A DNA stretch of 50,525 nucleotides, taken from Verrucomicrobiota bacterium (GTDB lineage: Bacteria; Verrucomicrobiota; Verrucomicrobiia; Opitutales; Opitutaceae). Shown one piece after another: positions 1-8,851 of the stretch (positions within the stretch are counted from its first letter, which is position 1; each line of letters starts with the position of its first letter). Both the position numbers and the translations under genes were made by a program. The DNA is taken from contig VHCJ01000022.1 of NCBI GenBank assembly GCA_016871755.1, positions 1 through 50,525 of the forward strand, in the 5' to 3' direction. The notes under the pieces were generated by a model. That model saw only the letters and a list, made by a program, of their open reading frames with translations, did no database searches and was not told the origin of the DNA.

Positions 1-589
1 ACCCCAAAACGCCTTAAAACGCAAGGAATGGGCGTTTAAAGCCATACAGGCCCTTTTCCCTCTTTGTTGAGGGGGAGGTGTATATGGATCCAACAGGCCT
101 CACCAACCAGCCGACCAGCCGCGGCCCTCACGGCGACCTTTAGATACCGTACCTGCGGTCAGATTTAGGTGTACTGCGGAAGGGAATACGAAATTGAATT
201 TCTCCTCGGAACGCGGGGGGGATATCGCATGATCCCGGCATTCGCACTCCTCGCGGGACCTCGAAGTTGAATCGTTTCAGGTTCTGAAACACAGGAGATC
301 CGTCGAGGGTTTAGAGGCGGGAGCGACCCTGCTAAACCGACTGGGGGCCGGCATGGCTGGAGGTTCAGCCAATATTTATTAGGTGAGAAGCGGCCAGGAC
401 CCTCGGTTCGACGTCCGTGATTCAGGCACCGCGATCGCGAGCATCCGCGTCGGGACGGTGCAGGCGGGAGCTGCTGGGGTTGCGCTATGGACGCACAGGC
501 CTTGGAAGAGCGCGGAATCGGCCGGATTCCTCCAAGCGGGTGAGCGAGCCGTTGGGCCGTCGCTTCGCCAACGTCAGGCTGTGCAAACG
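1..589. other. Left-edge non-coding stretch with several inverted repeats
   Basis: No convincing coding region is seen here; the short open frames have no recognisable protein character. The first 380 bases are less GC-rich than the rest and hold several inverted repeats: AAACGCC 7-13 with GGCGTTT 31-37; CCCTC 58-62 with GAGGG 69-73; a 13-base palindrome 190-202; and a nested pair in which CCTCGA 259-264 and TCGAGG 303-308 enclose GTTTCAG 274-280 / CTGAAAC 284-290. The stretch could hold the end of an upstream gene's transcript, a structured RNA, or the distal 3' region of the RTX gene. It does not match any RNA family I can recognise (no tmRNA, RNase P or SRP core motifs). Confidence 0.4.
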
Positions 590-623
590 AAAAAGGCTGC
601 CGCCCTTGCGGGCGGCAGCCTTT
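590..623 (-). terminator. Rho-independent terminator of the RTX surface-protein gene
   Basis: A perfect 14-bp stem (592-605 with 610-623) with a four-base loop is followed on the minus strand by five T residues (complement of A 590-594). It lies 24 bases beyond the stop codon of the large minus-strand RTX gene, which is the expected position. Three T residues on the other side give it weak potential as a plus-strand terminator too. Confidence 0.88.
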
Positions 624-646
624 GGTAATCCTGCGCGGTTTTACGT

Positions 647-3600
647 TTAGCGGTTGATGAAGCGCGCGTTGGTAATCGCCGCGGTACCGGCGAGCGTCGT
701 GATGCTGCTCAGGGTCGCCAGCTTGACACGGTTCGCCGCGTTGCTCCAGTCGTTGTCGTACCAGAGCTCAGCGAAACCGGTCGTGCTGTTGAACACGAGC
801 ACCACCGCGTTAGCGTTGCCCGCCGTGATCGTCTCAATTTGAGCCGTGGTCTGGGCCGTGGCGAGGCGAATGATATGGAGCGTGTCAGCGGCAACGATGT
901 CCGCAATGCCATTGCGGGTCGTCTCAAAATCATCCGCGACGTATGCAGCGCCCGCCGCCGAGCCAGCCGGATTAATAATGGCGTCCGGAATACCGATAAG
1001 ATCGCCGTCGGCCACCGAGAAGTCAGTGATCGTGTCGGAGCCTTCGGTCGAGGCTGCGAAGCGGAATTCGTCCGCACCCGCACCACCGGTCAGCGTATCG
1101 GCACCCGCGCCACCGATAAGGATATCAGCAGCTGCACCACCAGACAGCGAATCGGCACCGTCGCCGCCCGTGAGAACGTCGGCTCCAGCACCGCCCGTGA
1201 GGGTGTCGGCTCCGGCGCCACCGGTGAAGGCAACTGCACCCGCGCCGGCCGTCATCGTGTCGGCACCCGTGCCGCCAACCACGGTCGCGGCACCAGCACC
1301 CGTCGTCACCGTCATTGCGACGGCCGAGGTGTTGGCGGTACCACCGAGGTTGACGGTACCCGTGATGGCACTCGCATCGATCGTCGCGAGGGCAGCGGTC
1401 GTCAGGGTGTCGATCTGGATGGTGCCGTTGCCCGACAGGGTCAGAACGGCGAGGTCAGTCGAGATCAGCTCGGCGAAGGTGAATGCGCGGTTAGCCGTGG
1501 TAGCGGCCGTGTTGATGACGAGGGTCTCTTCATCGTCGACCGCCAGGTCGTCGCCGACGATATCGGCGTCAACGCTACGGGTGAGCGTGAGGCTATTAGA
1601 CGTGTTATCGATCAGGCGATCGAACGTGAGGTCGAAGTCCCCCGTCGTCGCGACGCCAAACACCACCGAGTTCGTCGAGGCGCCTGCATTCGTGAAGGTC
1701 ATGTCAGCATCGGCCGTGAACTGCACTCCCGTGAGAGTATTGCCCATCACGAGATTGAATAGGTCCTGGCTCACCGAAGCCGAAGCTTCAAGAATCTCGA
1801 AGCCGGACGTCTGGGAAGCGTCAGCAGCCGTGATGGCTTGGCCGATTACCAGTGTGTCGGTGCCTTCACCGCCGACGATCGTGTCAGACGACGTCAGGCC
1901 GGTACCGACGATGATGCGATCATTGCCCGCGCCACCATCGATCGAGTCATTGCCCGTGCTCGAGGTGATCGTGTCGTTGCCATCTTCACCGAAGATCCGC
2001 TCGTTGCCAGCGCCGCCCGTGACGGCGTCGTTGCCAGCACCAGCATAGACGGTATCATTGCCGCCGTTGGTCGAGATGGTGTCGTTACCGTCGCCGCCGA
2101 GGAGGGAGTCGGCTGCGGTTCCGCCGGCGATCGTGTCAACGCCGGCGCCGCCGTCGATCGTGTTGGCAGTGTCAGCGTCGCCGTTGAGCACGTCCTGGCC
2201 GCTCGAGCCCTTGATGCTCACCGTGCCGCCGACCGCCACGACCGGCGCGGTAACTGTGATCGTTGTCGTGCCAGCCGCCCGTGCGGTCATTCCGCTGGCG
2301 TCGATGGTCAGACGGCCCGTGCCGGTCGTCGTGATGGCGCCGAGGGTAAGGATATTCGCACCGATGACATTGACGGTAGCAGCGGTGTTGGTGCCGTCAG
2401 CCGTGAGGGCAATCGCGCCCGTGGTCTGAACCGTCGCGACGGACGTGGAGCCCGTGTTGATCGTGACCGTCTCAAAACCGAGGATGTTCGCGAGATTGCC
2501 GCCGAAGCGATCCGAGTTGTTCGCGTTCGCGTTAACGATCGTGATGCTGTCGGTGGTCGCCGTACCGGTGTCCTGAACGGTGAGCGCGCCCGCGAGAGCG
2601 TTACCCGCAACATTCAGGTTCAGGGTATTCGAACCGGGATTCAGCGTGATCGTGGCGGCTCCGGCGTTCGCCGCCGTGACGTCAACTCGGCTAATGTTGG
2701 CTCCGAGTCGACCAACGTTGATCGTGGTCGCATTGGCCGCGATCGCATTGGAAATTTCCACGATCTCGAACTCGGCCATACCAGCTTGTAGGGCACGAAG
2801 GTCAGCAGTATCGGCCTCGCCCTCGTTTGTCGTGATGTCATTTTGAGTGACCACCAACGTGTCAGTGCCATCGCCTGCCGAGAGAGTGTCGGCGACCGTG
2901 AGGTCGCCAGCGGCCGCGAAGATGAAGCGGTCATTGCCCGCTCCGGCGGTGATGCTGTCATCACCCGAGCCAGCGGTGACGGTGTTGTTACCGGCACCGA
3001 GGTTGATGCGCTCAGCACCGCCGCCGCCAGTCACGCTGTCGTTACCAGCGCCGGCCGTGACAGTGTCTGCGCCGCCACCGGTTGTGATGGTGTTGTTGCC
3101 GTCACCGACGGTGATCGTGTCAGCGCCCGTTCCACCAACGATGGTGTTGGCGCCTTCGCCACCGATCAGGCGGTTAGCGGTCCCAGACGCACCCGTGATA
3201 TTGTCGGCACCGCTACCACCGGTGACGGTGTGCGCGGCGTTAGACATGGCGACCGTGAGGGCGCCGGTGCTGGCGCTCGCGTCGATCGTCGTCGCGGCGA
3301 CCGCGGCGTTATCGGCGGCGGTCAGGGTGAGGGTACCGGCGCCGGAGATCGTGACCGCGCCTGCGAAGGCAGTGTCAACGTCGTTCGCTCCAACGACCGT
3401 GAGGGCGAGTGTCTCAACGCCAGCGCCGATCGTCAGGAGCGGACTGGCCGTGACGTTATTGAGGGTCACCGAAACGGTGTCAGCCGCGCCAGCGACCGCA
3501 GCGGCCGTGAAGCCGATCGTGTGGCCCACTTTGCTGTTCGCGATCGTGATCGCGGGCGTCGTGGACGGGATGTTGTTGAGGCTCAGGGTGCCCGTGGAGG

Positions 3601-5110
3601 CCGAGCTCGTCAGGCCGGTCACACCGGTCGCATTCGTCAGGTCGAGCGCCGAGTTATTGGCGGTGCTCGTGACGTTGATCTGCTCGATGCTCGTGAGGCC
3701 AGCCGGGGTGACCGTCACGCCGTTCAGTTCGACGTTCAGGGTATCCGTGCCCGTGGAACCGTCGAGGACGTCGAGGTTGTTCAGGGTCGCGACCGCGCCG
3801 GAGAGGGCGGCGTTGAAGATGTCGTTCGTAGCAGCACCCACGAAGTTCGCGCCGGTATCAACACCGGTCGTGAGCGCAATAGTGAGCGGGCTCGCTACCG
3901 GGGTGAGGGACGTGTCGTTCACCGTGGCCGAGGCTTCGCGGCCAGCGATCGAGACCGTAACGGTCTCAACGCCTTCGGTGCTCGAATCGGCCACCAGGGA
4001 GACCGGGATCAGAGCCTTGCCGTCCGCACCGATCGTGACCGTGCCCGTCAGGGCGCCGCCGGTGACGTCCGAAGCGCTCACGCCCGCGAGGGAGTAGCTG
4101 TACTGCGTGCCCGCCGCCACGTTCGTGGTCTGGAGCGTGAAGATGACGCTGGCACCTTCGTTCACCGCCGTGGCGCCAGCGGTCAGGGTGAAGGTCGGCG
4201 AAACAGCCGGATTAGCCGCCGCAACGGCCGCCGCAACGGAGGCCGGGGTCTGGGTGAAGGACAGCTTGCTGTAGGTGTCCTGGGCGGCGATCGCAGCGCC
4301 ACCCGAGGTGGTGCCGGCCGCGAGGACGACATCGTACTTGTAGCCCGAGTTAGCGATCGTCTTGGAATTGCCTTGGAGGAGGTCACCGCCAGCAACGGTC
4401 ACGTTGCCGAACTGGGAATTCGAACCGAAGGCGAGGGACGGCGAAGCCGAGTCCGTCGCATAGATGTCGCCGATTGTGACGACGTCCTGAACCGCCACGT
4501 TGGCGGCGGAGATACCGACCACGCCCGAGCTACCCACGAAGGCAGCATTTCCGGCGCGGATGCCGCCGAAAGCCGAGCCGTTCGCGTTGGCCGGATCAGC
4601 CACCACCGTGATGCGCTGCACGTCGGCGATATTATTACCACCCAACTTGCCGTCGGCGAAAATCGGATTGTCGGCACCGCGGTGGGCGTTGCCCGTACCA
4701 ACGGAGAAGACGCTGAAGTTCGTGGTCGCGTCCGAGCCCGAGATCGTGAAGGAGGCCAGACCCGAGACGTAACTGACGCCCGGCTGGTTGTACTTCGTCG
4801 GGGCAGCAGCGGCGCCGAAGGAATCGAGCGAGACCGTCAGCGTGCCCTTGCCGCTGAACTCGGCCTGGACGATGTCACCGGAAAGATCGAGGAAGGAAAC
4901 GCGGGTGATCTGACCCGCATCAGCCGTGACCGAGACGGAGGAACCCGTCATCAGCACTTGGTCGTAAACGTTGCCATTCGGAGCGACGATGTTCGAACCC
5001 ACCTCGGTGCCACCGCCGGTGATGCCGGCGAGGAGCTGGCGCTGTTCGAGCGTTTCAACCCGCAGGGAGGAACGCGTCTTCTTCTTGGCATTACGATTTA
5101 GCTTTTTCAT
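647..5110 (-). CDS. Large RTX / Calx-beta surface protein with LEPR-XLL-type N-terminus
   Basis: A 1487-residue protein, very rich in Ala, Gly, Thr, Asp and Asn and poor in Cys and Lys after the first 20 residues, typical of a secreted Ca2+-binding or S-layer-like protein. The basic N-terminus leads into LRVETLEQRQLLAG (residues 16-29), which resembles the LEPR-XLL signature of planctomycete and verrucomicrobial surface proteins. Residues about 305-402 resemble a Calx-beta domain (NEGASVIFTL, then STEGVETVTVSI). Three blocks of GGxGxDxx nonapeptides lie at about 629-730, 966-1066 and 1270-1345. The C-terminus (DTITDFSVADGDLI onward) resembles the end of type I-secreted RTX proteins. There is no Sec signal peptide. 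It is transcribed away from the TolC/HlyD genes at 5458-13577, which are its plausible exporters. Function is inferred: surface layer, adhesin or matrix protein. ATG start; no clear Shine-Dalgarno. Confidence 0.9.
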   Translation of the reverse strand: MKKLNRNAKKKTRSSLRVETLEQRQLLAGITGGGTEVGSNIVAPNGNVYDQVLMTGSSVSVTADAGQITRVSFLDLSGDIVQAEFSGKGTLTVSLDSFGAAAAPTKYNQPGVSYVSGLASFTISGSDATTNFSVFSVGTGNAHRGADNPIFADGKLGGNNIADVQRITVVADPANANGSAFGGIRAGNAAFVGSSGVVGISAANVAVQDVVTIGDIYATDSASPSLAFGSNSQFGNVTVAGGDLLQGNSKTIANSGYKYDVVLAAGTTSGGAAIAAQDTYSKLSFTQTPASVAAAVAAANPAVSPTFTLTAGATAVNEGASVIFTLQTTNVAAGTQYSYSLAGVSASDVTGGALTGTVTIGADGKALIPVSLVADSSTEGVETVTVSIAGREASATVNDTSLTPVASPLTIALTTGVDTGANFVGAATNDIFNAALSGAVATLNNLDVLDGSTGTDTLNVELNGVTVTPAGLTSIEQINVTSTANNSALDLTNATGVTGLTSSASTGTLSLNNIPSTTPAITIANSKVGHTIGFTAAAVAGAADTVSVTLNNVTASPLLTIGAGVETLALTVVGANDVDTAFAGAVTISGAGTLTLTAADNAAVAATTIDASASTGALTVAMSNAAHTVTGGSGADNITGASGTANRLIGGEGANTIVGGTGADTITVGDGNNTITTGGGADTVTAGAGNDSVTGGGGAERINLGAGNNTVTAGSGDDSITAGAGNDRFIFAAAGDLTVADTLSAGDGTDTLVVTQNDITTNEGEADTADLRALQAGMAEFEIVEISNAIAANATTINVGRLGANISRVDVTAANAGAATITLNPGSNTLNLNVAGNALAGALTVQDTGTATTDSITIVNANANNSDRFGGNLANILGFETVTINTGSTSVATVQTTGAIALTADGTNTAATVNVIGANILTLGAITTTGTGRLTIDASGMTARAAGTTTITVTAPVVAVGGTVSIKGSSGQDVLNGDADTANTIDGGAGVDTIAGGTAADSLLGGDGNDTISTNGGNDTVYAGAGNDAVTGGAGNERIFGEDGNDTITSSTGNDSIDGGAGNDRIIVGTGLTSSDTIVGGEGTDTLVIGQAITAADASQTSGFEILEASASVSQDLFNLVMGNTLTGVQFTADADMTFTNAGASTNSVVFGVATTGDFDLTFDRLIDNTSNSLTLTRSVDADIVGDDLAVDDEETLVINTAATTANRAFTFAELISTDLAVLTLSGNGTIQIDTLTTAALATIDASAITGTVNLGGTANTSAVAMTVTTGAGAATVVGGTGADTMTAGAGAVAFTGGAGADTLTGGAGADVLTGGDGADSLSGGAAADILIGGAGADTLTGGAGADEFRFAASTEGSDTITDFSVADGDLIGIPDAIINPAGSAAGAAYVADDFETTRNGIADIVAADTLHIIRLATAQTTAQIETITAGNANAVVLVFNSTTGFAELWYDNDWSNAANRVKLATLSSITTLAGTAAITNARFINR

Positions 5111-5457
5111 GTTGGGAGATGTTTTGTTTTGGGAGATTAACGAACGAAGGCAGAGATTTTCAGAGGGAGAAATGGGACAGAGGCATCACAGTTGATCGGA
5201 CACTTCTGGCATTTCACCCGCTGAGATTACCAGATCACGGGGAAGAAAACCATCATCCTTTCGGATGAATTTCGATTCCGCTGAGAGGAAGCCGAACGGA
5301 CGAGGGATCGGGATCCGCAACGATGATCCGTAGGTACGCATGCGATGACGGAACCATTGCCGAAGTCGGCGCGCGGAGCAAGCCAAGCCTTGATCGGGTC
5401 GGGTCGGCCAGGGCACTCCCCTATTATAGTTACTGCTCAGACCGCGGTGCCCGTGAG
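5111..5457. other. Intergenic region upstream of the RTX gene
   Basis: This 347-bp stretch separates the stop of the LuxR-type regulator from the start of the RTX gene, both read on the minus strand. No gene is seen. It is less GC-rich than its flanks next to the RTX start, and a TATAAT hexamer on the minus strand is at 5423-5428. It could carry an RTX promoter with a long leader of about 300 bases. Confidence 0.5.
5423..5451 (-). promoter_or_regulatory. Candidate promoter for the RTX gene
   Basis: The minus strand has a perfect TATAAT at 5428-5423. The hexamer 17 bases upstream (5451-5446, GGCACC) is a poor -35 match, so an activator would be needed if this is used. The LuxR-type regulator encoded just upstream is an obvious candidate, by inference only. 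Confidence 0.3.
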
Positions 5458-6600
5458 CTAGGAGGCCACGTCCTCCGTGACCACCCTTGCATTCGGATTG
5501 CGACACAGGCTGACGAATTCTAGTCGGGTTTTCACGCCGGCCTTACGCAAGATGTTCCGAATATGAGTCTTAACCGTTGGAAGCGCGATTTTGAGCTGGT
5601 CGGCAATCACCTGAGCCGGCGCACCGCTGAGGATAAGTTCCCCCAACTCCGCTTCACGCCGGGAGAACTTCAGGGCCTCCGCGATCTGGGAGAAGGGAGC
5701 GGGGCCATGGCTCAGCTGACGCTCTCGCAGATTGGACGTGAGCATCGCGTAGGGCCGAACGCCCAGGGCCGTCTGGAACGCCACGTAGCGGACCGCCCCG
5801 TCGAGCTGATTCCCTCCCAGGTTTAGGTTGAGGTTGAGGTTCACGATCGCACCCTGCGACACGACCATCTTGCCGGAAATCGGGGGGATCTCGACTTGGT
5901 TAAAAGACTGGAAAGAGCGCTGGCAGGCGCGCTGCCACTCTTCCGGCAACTCGACGGACCGCGGGAGGGAGAAGTTCTGCATGGCGTTGGCACCATGGTT
6001 CCACAGGTGCATGTGCTCGCGGAACCGCCGGTTTTCAAAGAGCACGCGGAGCTTGGAATCGAGGATGCAGAGGCCTTCGGGATGCAGATTACCGACCATG
6101 CGGAAGAGCCCCGCCAGAAATTCCTGCTGCTGATCCTGCGCCAAGATCTGAAAGCAGCGGTCGAAGAGACGCCCGACGCGCATGAGCAGGTTGACCTGCA
6201 CCGTGTCAAAGTTCTGCTCACTCGACGGCCGGTAACAGATCATCACCAACTCGATCTCCTTGGCCCGCGACACCCGAAGGATGCGGCAGCGCGACGATCG
6301 ATCCGGGGAAATCTCCTGCGCAAGCTTGGTCAGGAGAGCAGCGCCCGCATCGGGATCCAGAAAGACCGCCTCCGTGCCGGCCTTAAAAGCTTTTGCAAGC
6401 AGTCGGCTATTTTGAGCCTGCACTCCATGACCAACGAAGAGAGGACGGCCGCCCGCCTGCAGGCTCGGGGGGAAAATGCAGGCCCAGGCACTCAGTTGAA
6501 AGAGGGCCAAAGTCTTCTTCATCGCCTGCTCGAACCCCACCAGATTGCGCTGGAGGGCTACTTCCAGCAGGCGTTCGTGGAGCGGCAGGAAGTCGATCAT
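5458..6600 (-). CDS. LuxR-family transcriptional regulator
   Basis: A 380-residue protein from an ATG at 6600 (MIDFLPLHERLL). The open frame extends further upstream, but that part overlaps the M50 gene and reads as low-quality sequence. The C-terminal about 65 residues form a LuxR/GerE helix-turn-helix: SRREAELGELILSG, then APAQVIADQLKIALPTVKTHIRNILRKAG, with the typical VKTH recognition helix. The N-terminal 240 residues have no domain I can name with certainty; the centre (GLCILDSKLRVLFENRRFREH) reads like a PAS-type sensor. A short hexanucleotide repeat encodes NLNLNLNLGG. The gene starts 19 bases after the M50/HlyD stop codon and is the last gene of that operon, so it probably controls the cassette or the adjacent RTX gene; this is inference. 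Confidence 0.85.
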   Translation of the reverse strand: MIDFLPLHERLLEVALQRNLVGFEQAMKKTLALFQLSAWACIFPPSLQAGGRPLFVGHGVQAQNSRLLAKAFKAGTEAVFLDPDAGAALLTKLAQEISPDRSSRCRILRVSRAKEIELVMICYRPSSEQNFDTVQVNLLMRVGRLFDRCFQILAQDQQQEFLAGLFRMVGNLHPEGLCILDSKLRVLFENRRFREHMHLWNHGANAMQNFSLPRSVELPEEWQRACQRSFQSFNQVEIPPISGKMVVSQGAIVNLNLNLNLGGNQLDGAVRYVAFQTALGVRPYAMLTSNLRERQLSHGPAPFSQIAEALKFSRREAELGELILSGAPAQVIADQLKIALPTVKTHIRNILRKAGVKTRLEFVSLCRNPNARVVTEDVAS

Positions 6601-6619
6601 GGCCCAACGCGAGGGGCGA

Positions 6620-8851
6620 CTAAGCGCCGTGCGCGGAGGCCGCGCCACCCACCGTAAAGAGAGAATAGAGCCAACGCCCAACCCGCTCGGCCACGGTGGT
6701 AGACCGGCCGGCAATCGTTACGCGGAGCCGCAACCCCTCAACCGCCATGTGGTCTGGATTGGGCAAGGGCGCGGACGCGAGGAAGAGAGGGAAGTGAAAA
6801 TCAGCCTGAGGTTGCAGCACCTGCGAGGGGGCTGGACCCCCGAAGAAGGACAGCATGGCAAAGTGTAATTCGTGCGGACTCGCCGGCTGGTTGGCGATGC
6901 CCTCGATTCGCGTGGAAACCGCATCGGCGCTGGCCAGCCAGTGTCCGCTCACCCTGCTCCCCGCCTCCACCAACTGGGCTTGATCCTCGGTGAGCGGGAT
7001 TACCAGTCGTAACTCCCGAGTGTCCGCGATCCGCAGCAAAGGCCGCTGCGGGGTAGCGAGGGAGCCCACGAGACGCTCCGGTTCGGGGGTGATCACGTAG
7101 CCCGCGACCGTCGACTTCAGGATTAGACGCTCGGCGCGCTCCGTGGCGCGCCGGTAGCTGGTCTCGGCGATCTCCAAACTCTGTGCGCTGCGCGCTGCAC
7201 CTTCGGCGGCAATCCATTCGGGCCGCAGCTGCAACGCGCCCATCTCCAAACGGGCCCCCGCTACATCCGCCTCGGCGATGGCCACTTCCGCCACGACCTC
7301 GGAGCTACTGAGCGTAAACAAGACCGTGCCTGGTTCGACCCACTGTCCGGTGCGGACGTGGACCTTGGCCACCTTGCCCGCGACCTCAGGAGTCACCCAC
7401 TCGCCCACGGCCGCCATGGCCACGGCCTGCTGGCTAACCTTGTAGCGAGTCGGGATGAAGAAACTCGCCGCGATCGCAGCCGTCAGGCCAGCGACCAGCA
7501 GAGTGAGTCGCCGGGCAGCGGAACCAGTCTTCTCGATATGGGCACCTGGCTTCATAACATCGTGGATGACCTTCAGGATAGGAAACGCAATGAAGGACAC
7601 TTCGACAAAGATTCCCAGCGAAAGACCGAAGTCGTGCAGCCCATAGGGCTCGAGGACGGCGGCGAAAATCTGGGTGACGCCGTAGATGATGAAAATCATG
7701 TACGCGTAGGCCGCGATCGCGTAGACGATGAACACACTCTCCTGGGAGTCGTGAATGAAGCTATCCTCCTGCTGCCGATTCCGGTAGCCGAGGAAGATGC
7801 GCTGCAATTGGAACGACACGTACGCGATGGCCTTGTTGCGCAGATTGGGAATCTCGAGCAGATCGCACAGCAGATAGTATCCATCGAATCGCATCAACGG
7901 GTTGGCGTTGAAAACGATGGTATTGACGCTCGCGACCAACATGAGGTTGAACGCGATTCCGCGAGCGAGTCCATCTGGGAGAAAGAGGAAGAAGTGCGCG
8001 GCGATACACGCGATGATCAGCTCAGTGAAGACGCCCGCGAGGGTAACGTAGACCTTGTGGCGTCGCTCCCGCATCATCCACGCGTCGGAGGCATCGACGT
8101 AGCCGCAAGGCGTGAAGAACATGAAGCACACTCCCATTTCGTGCACCTCGCCCCCGAAATGCCGGCACGTCATCGCGTGGCCGAACTCGTGCAGCGTCTT
8201 CGCGATGATGATCGCGAGGTAGAGTAATCCGAGGTTAGTGGCGGAGAAGAAGTCCGGGACGCCCGCAGTGAAAGCATCGCCATTGGCGATGACGAAGCCG
8301 AGGCTCCAGAGCATCAGTCCGATGGCCCCGGCGACGAACCATTTGGTCCAGAGAAACCGGAACCTGCGGGTGAGGCCTCCGAGCCACGGGCTCGGGTCGA
8401 CCAGCGGAATCTTGAAGAAGAGTGCCTTAGCGATCACAGCGGCCCACACCTGAAGGAGCCCTTGACCTACCGTGCGGCGCGCGTTCTCGACGAAACGACC
8501 CGCGTTCTGGTTGAGCAAGCCGCCGACGGACAACTGATTGATGAACGTGGCGAGCTCCTCAAGGGAGCGCGGGCTGTTGGGATAACGCGCCGAGAAACGC
8601 CGGTGCACCTCAAGCAAGGTGCGCTTACCATCGAGCTGGCTAATGATGTAAGCCTCCTCCGGTTGCAGACGGAAGTAGGTCAGGGCGAGCGGATCCTTGA
8701 GGACGTAGTATTCCTCGTCCTTGAAAGTCTGGCGCCGGACGATGATGTCGACGCGCAGCCGGGATGGAATGACGCCAGCGAGTTCAGCCTCGCGACGCGA
8801 CAGCGGGGCCTCGGCAACCGGGGACCCTCGACTTGGAATTACGGCTTCCAT
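6620..8851 (-). CDS. M50 site-2-protease / HlyD-type membrane fusion protein
   Basis: A 743-residue protein. Residues about 33-115 form a small domain resembling PqqD-type peptide-recognition domains (YYVLKDPLALTYFRL, then DGKRTLLEVHRRF). A multi-pass membrane region (about 165-465) carries the zinc protease motif HEFGH at 221-225 and the second M50 motif NPLMRFDG at 317-324. After a last membrane helix (about 448-465) a periplasmic part begins with a lipoyl/HlyD-like hairpin (AVGEWVTPEVAGKVAKVHV, then GQWVEPGTVLFTL) and ends in a beta-barrel adaptor-like region. This layout is like the 'putative peptide zinc metalloprotease' family (YydH-like), here fused to an adaptor domain. The start overlaps the end of the TolC-like gene by 13 bases, implying translational coupling. 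Role inferred: intramembrane cleavage or handling of exported proteins coupled to a TolC channel. Confidence 0.88.
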   Translation of the reverse strand: MEAVIPSRGSPVAEAPLSRREAELAGVIPSRLRVDIIVRRQTFKDEEYYVLKDPLALTYFRLQPEEAYIISQLDGKRTLLEVHRRFSARYPNSPRSLEELATFINQLSVGGLLNQNAGRFVENARRTVGQGLLQVWAAVIAKALFFKIPLVDPSPWLGGLTRRFRFLWTKWFVAGAIGLMLWSLGFVIANGDAFTAGVPDFFSATNLGLLYLAIIIAKTLHEFGHAMTCRHFGGEVHEMGVCFMFFTPCGYVDASDAWMMRERRHKVYVTLAGVFTELIIACIAAHFFLFLPDGLARGIAFNLMLVASVNTIVFNANPLMRFDGYYLLCDLLEIPNLRNKAIAYVSFQLQRIFLGYRNRQQEDSFIHDSQESVFIVYAIAAYAYMIFIIYGVTQIFAAVLEPYGLHDFGLSLGIFVEVSFIAFPILKVIHDVMKPGAHIEKTGSAARRLTLLVAGLTAAIAASFFIPTRYKVSQQAVAMAAVGEWVTPEVAGKVAKVHVRTGQWVEPGTVLFTLSSSEVVAEVAIAEADVAGARLEMGALQLRPEWIAAEGAARSAQSLEIAETSYRRATERAERLILKSTVAGYVITPEPERLVGSLATPQRPLLRIADTRELRLVIPLTEDQAQLVEAGSRVSGHWLASADAVSTRIEGIANQPASPHELHFAMLSFFGGPAPSQVLQPQADFHFPLFLASAPLPNPDHMAVEGLRLRVTIAGRSTTVAERVGRWLYSLFTVGGAASAHGA

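Noticed and set aside
2900-3200. Regular repeats in the RTX gene considered as a CRISPR or DNA repeat array
   Set aside because: The periodicity is 27 bases and follows the nine-residue RTX repeat with variable codons; there are no constant repeats or unique spacers.
2843-5101. A 752-codon plus-strand frame and others opposite the RTX gene
   Set aside because: They are antisense to the repeats of the RTX protein; the Arg/Asp/Gly-rich translation follows from Thr/Val/Gly/Ala codons read backwards.
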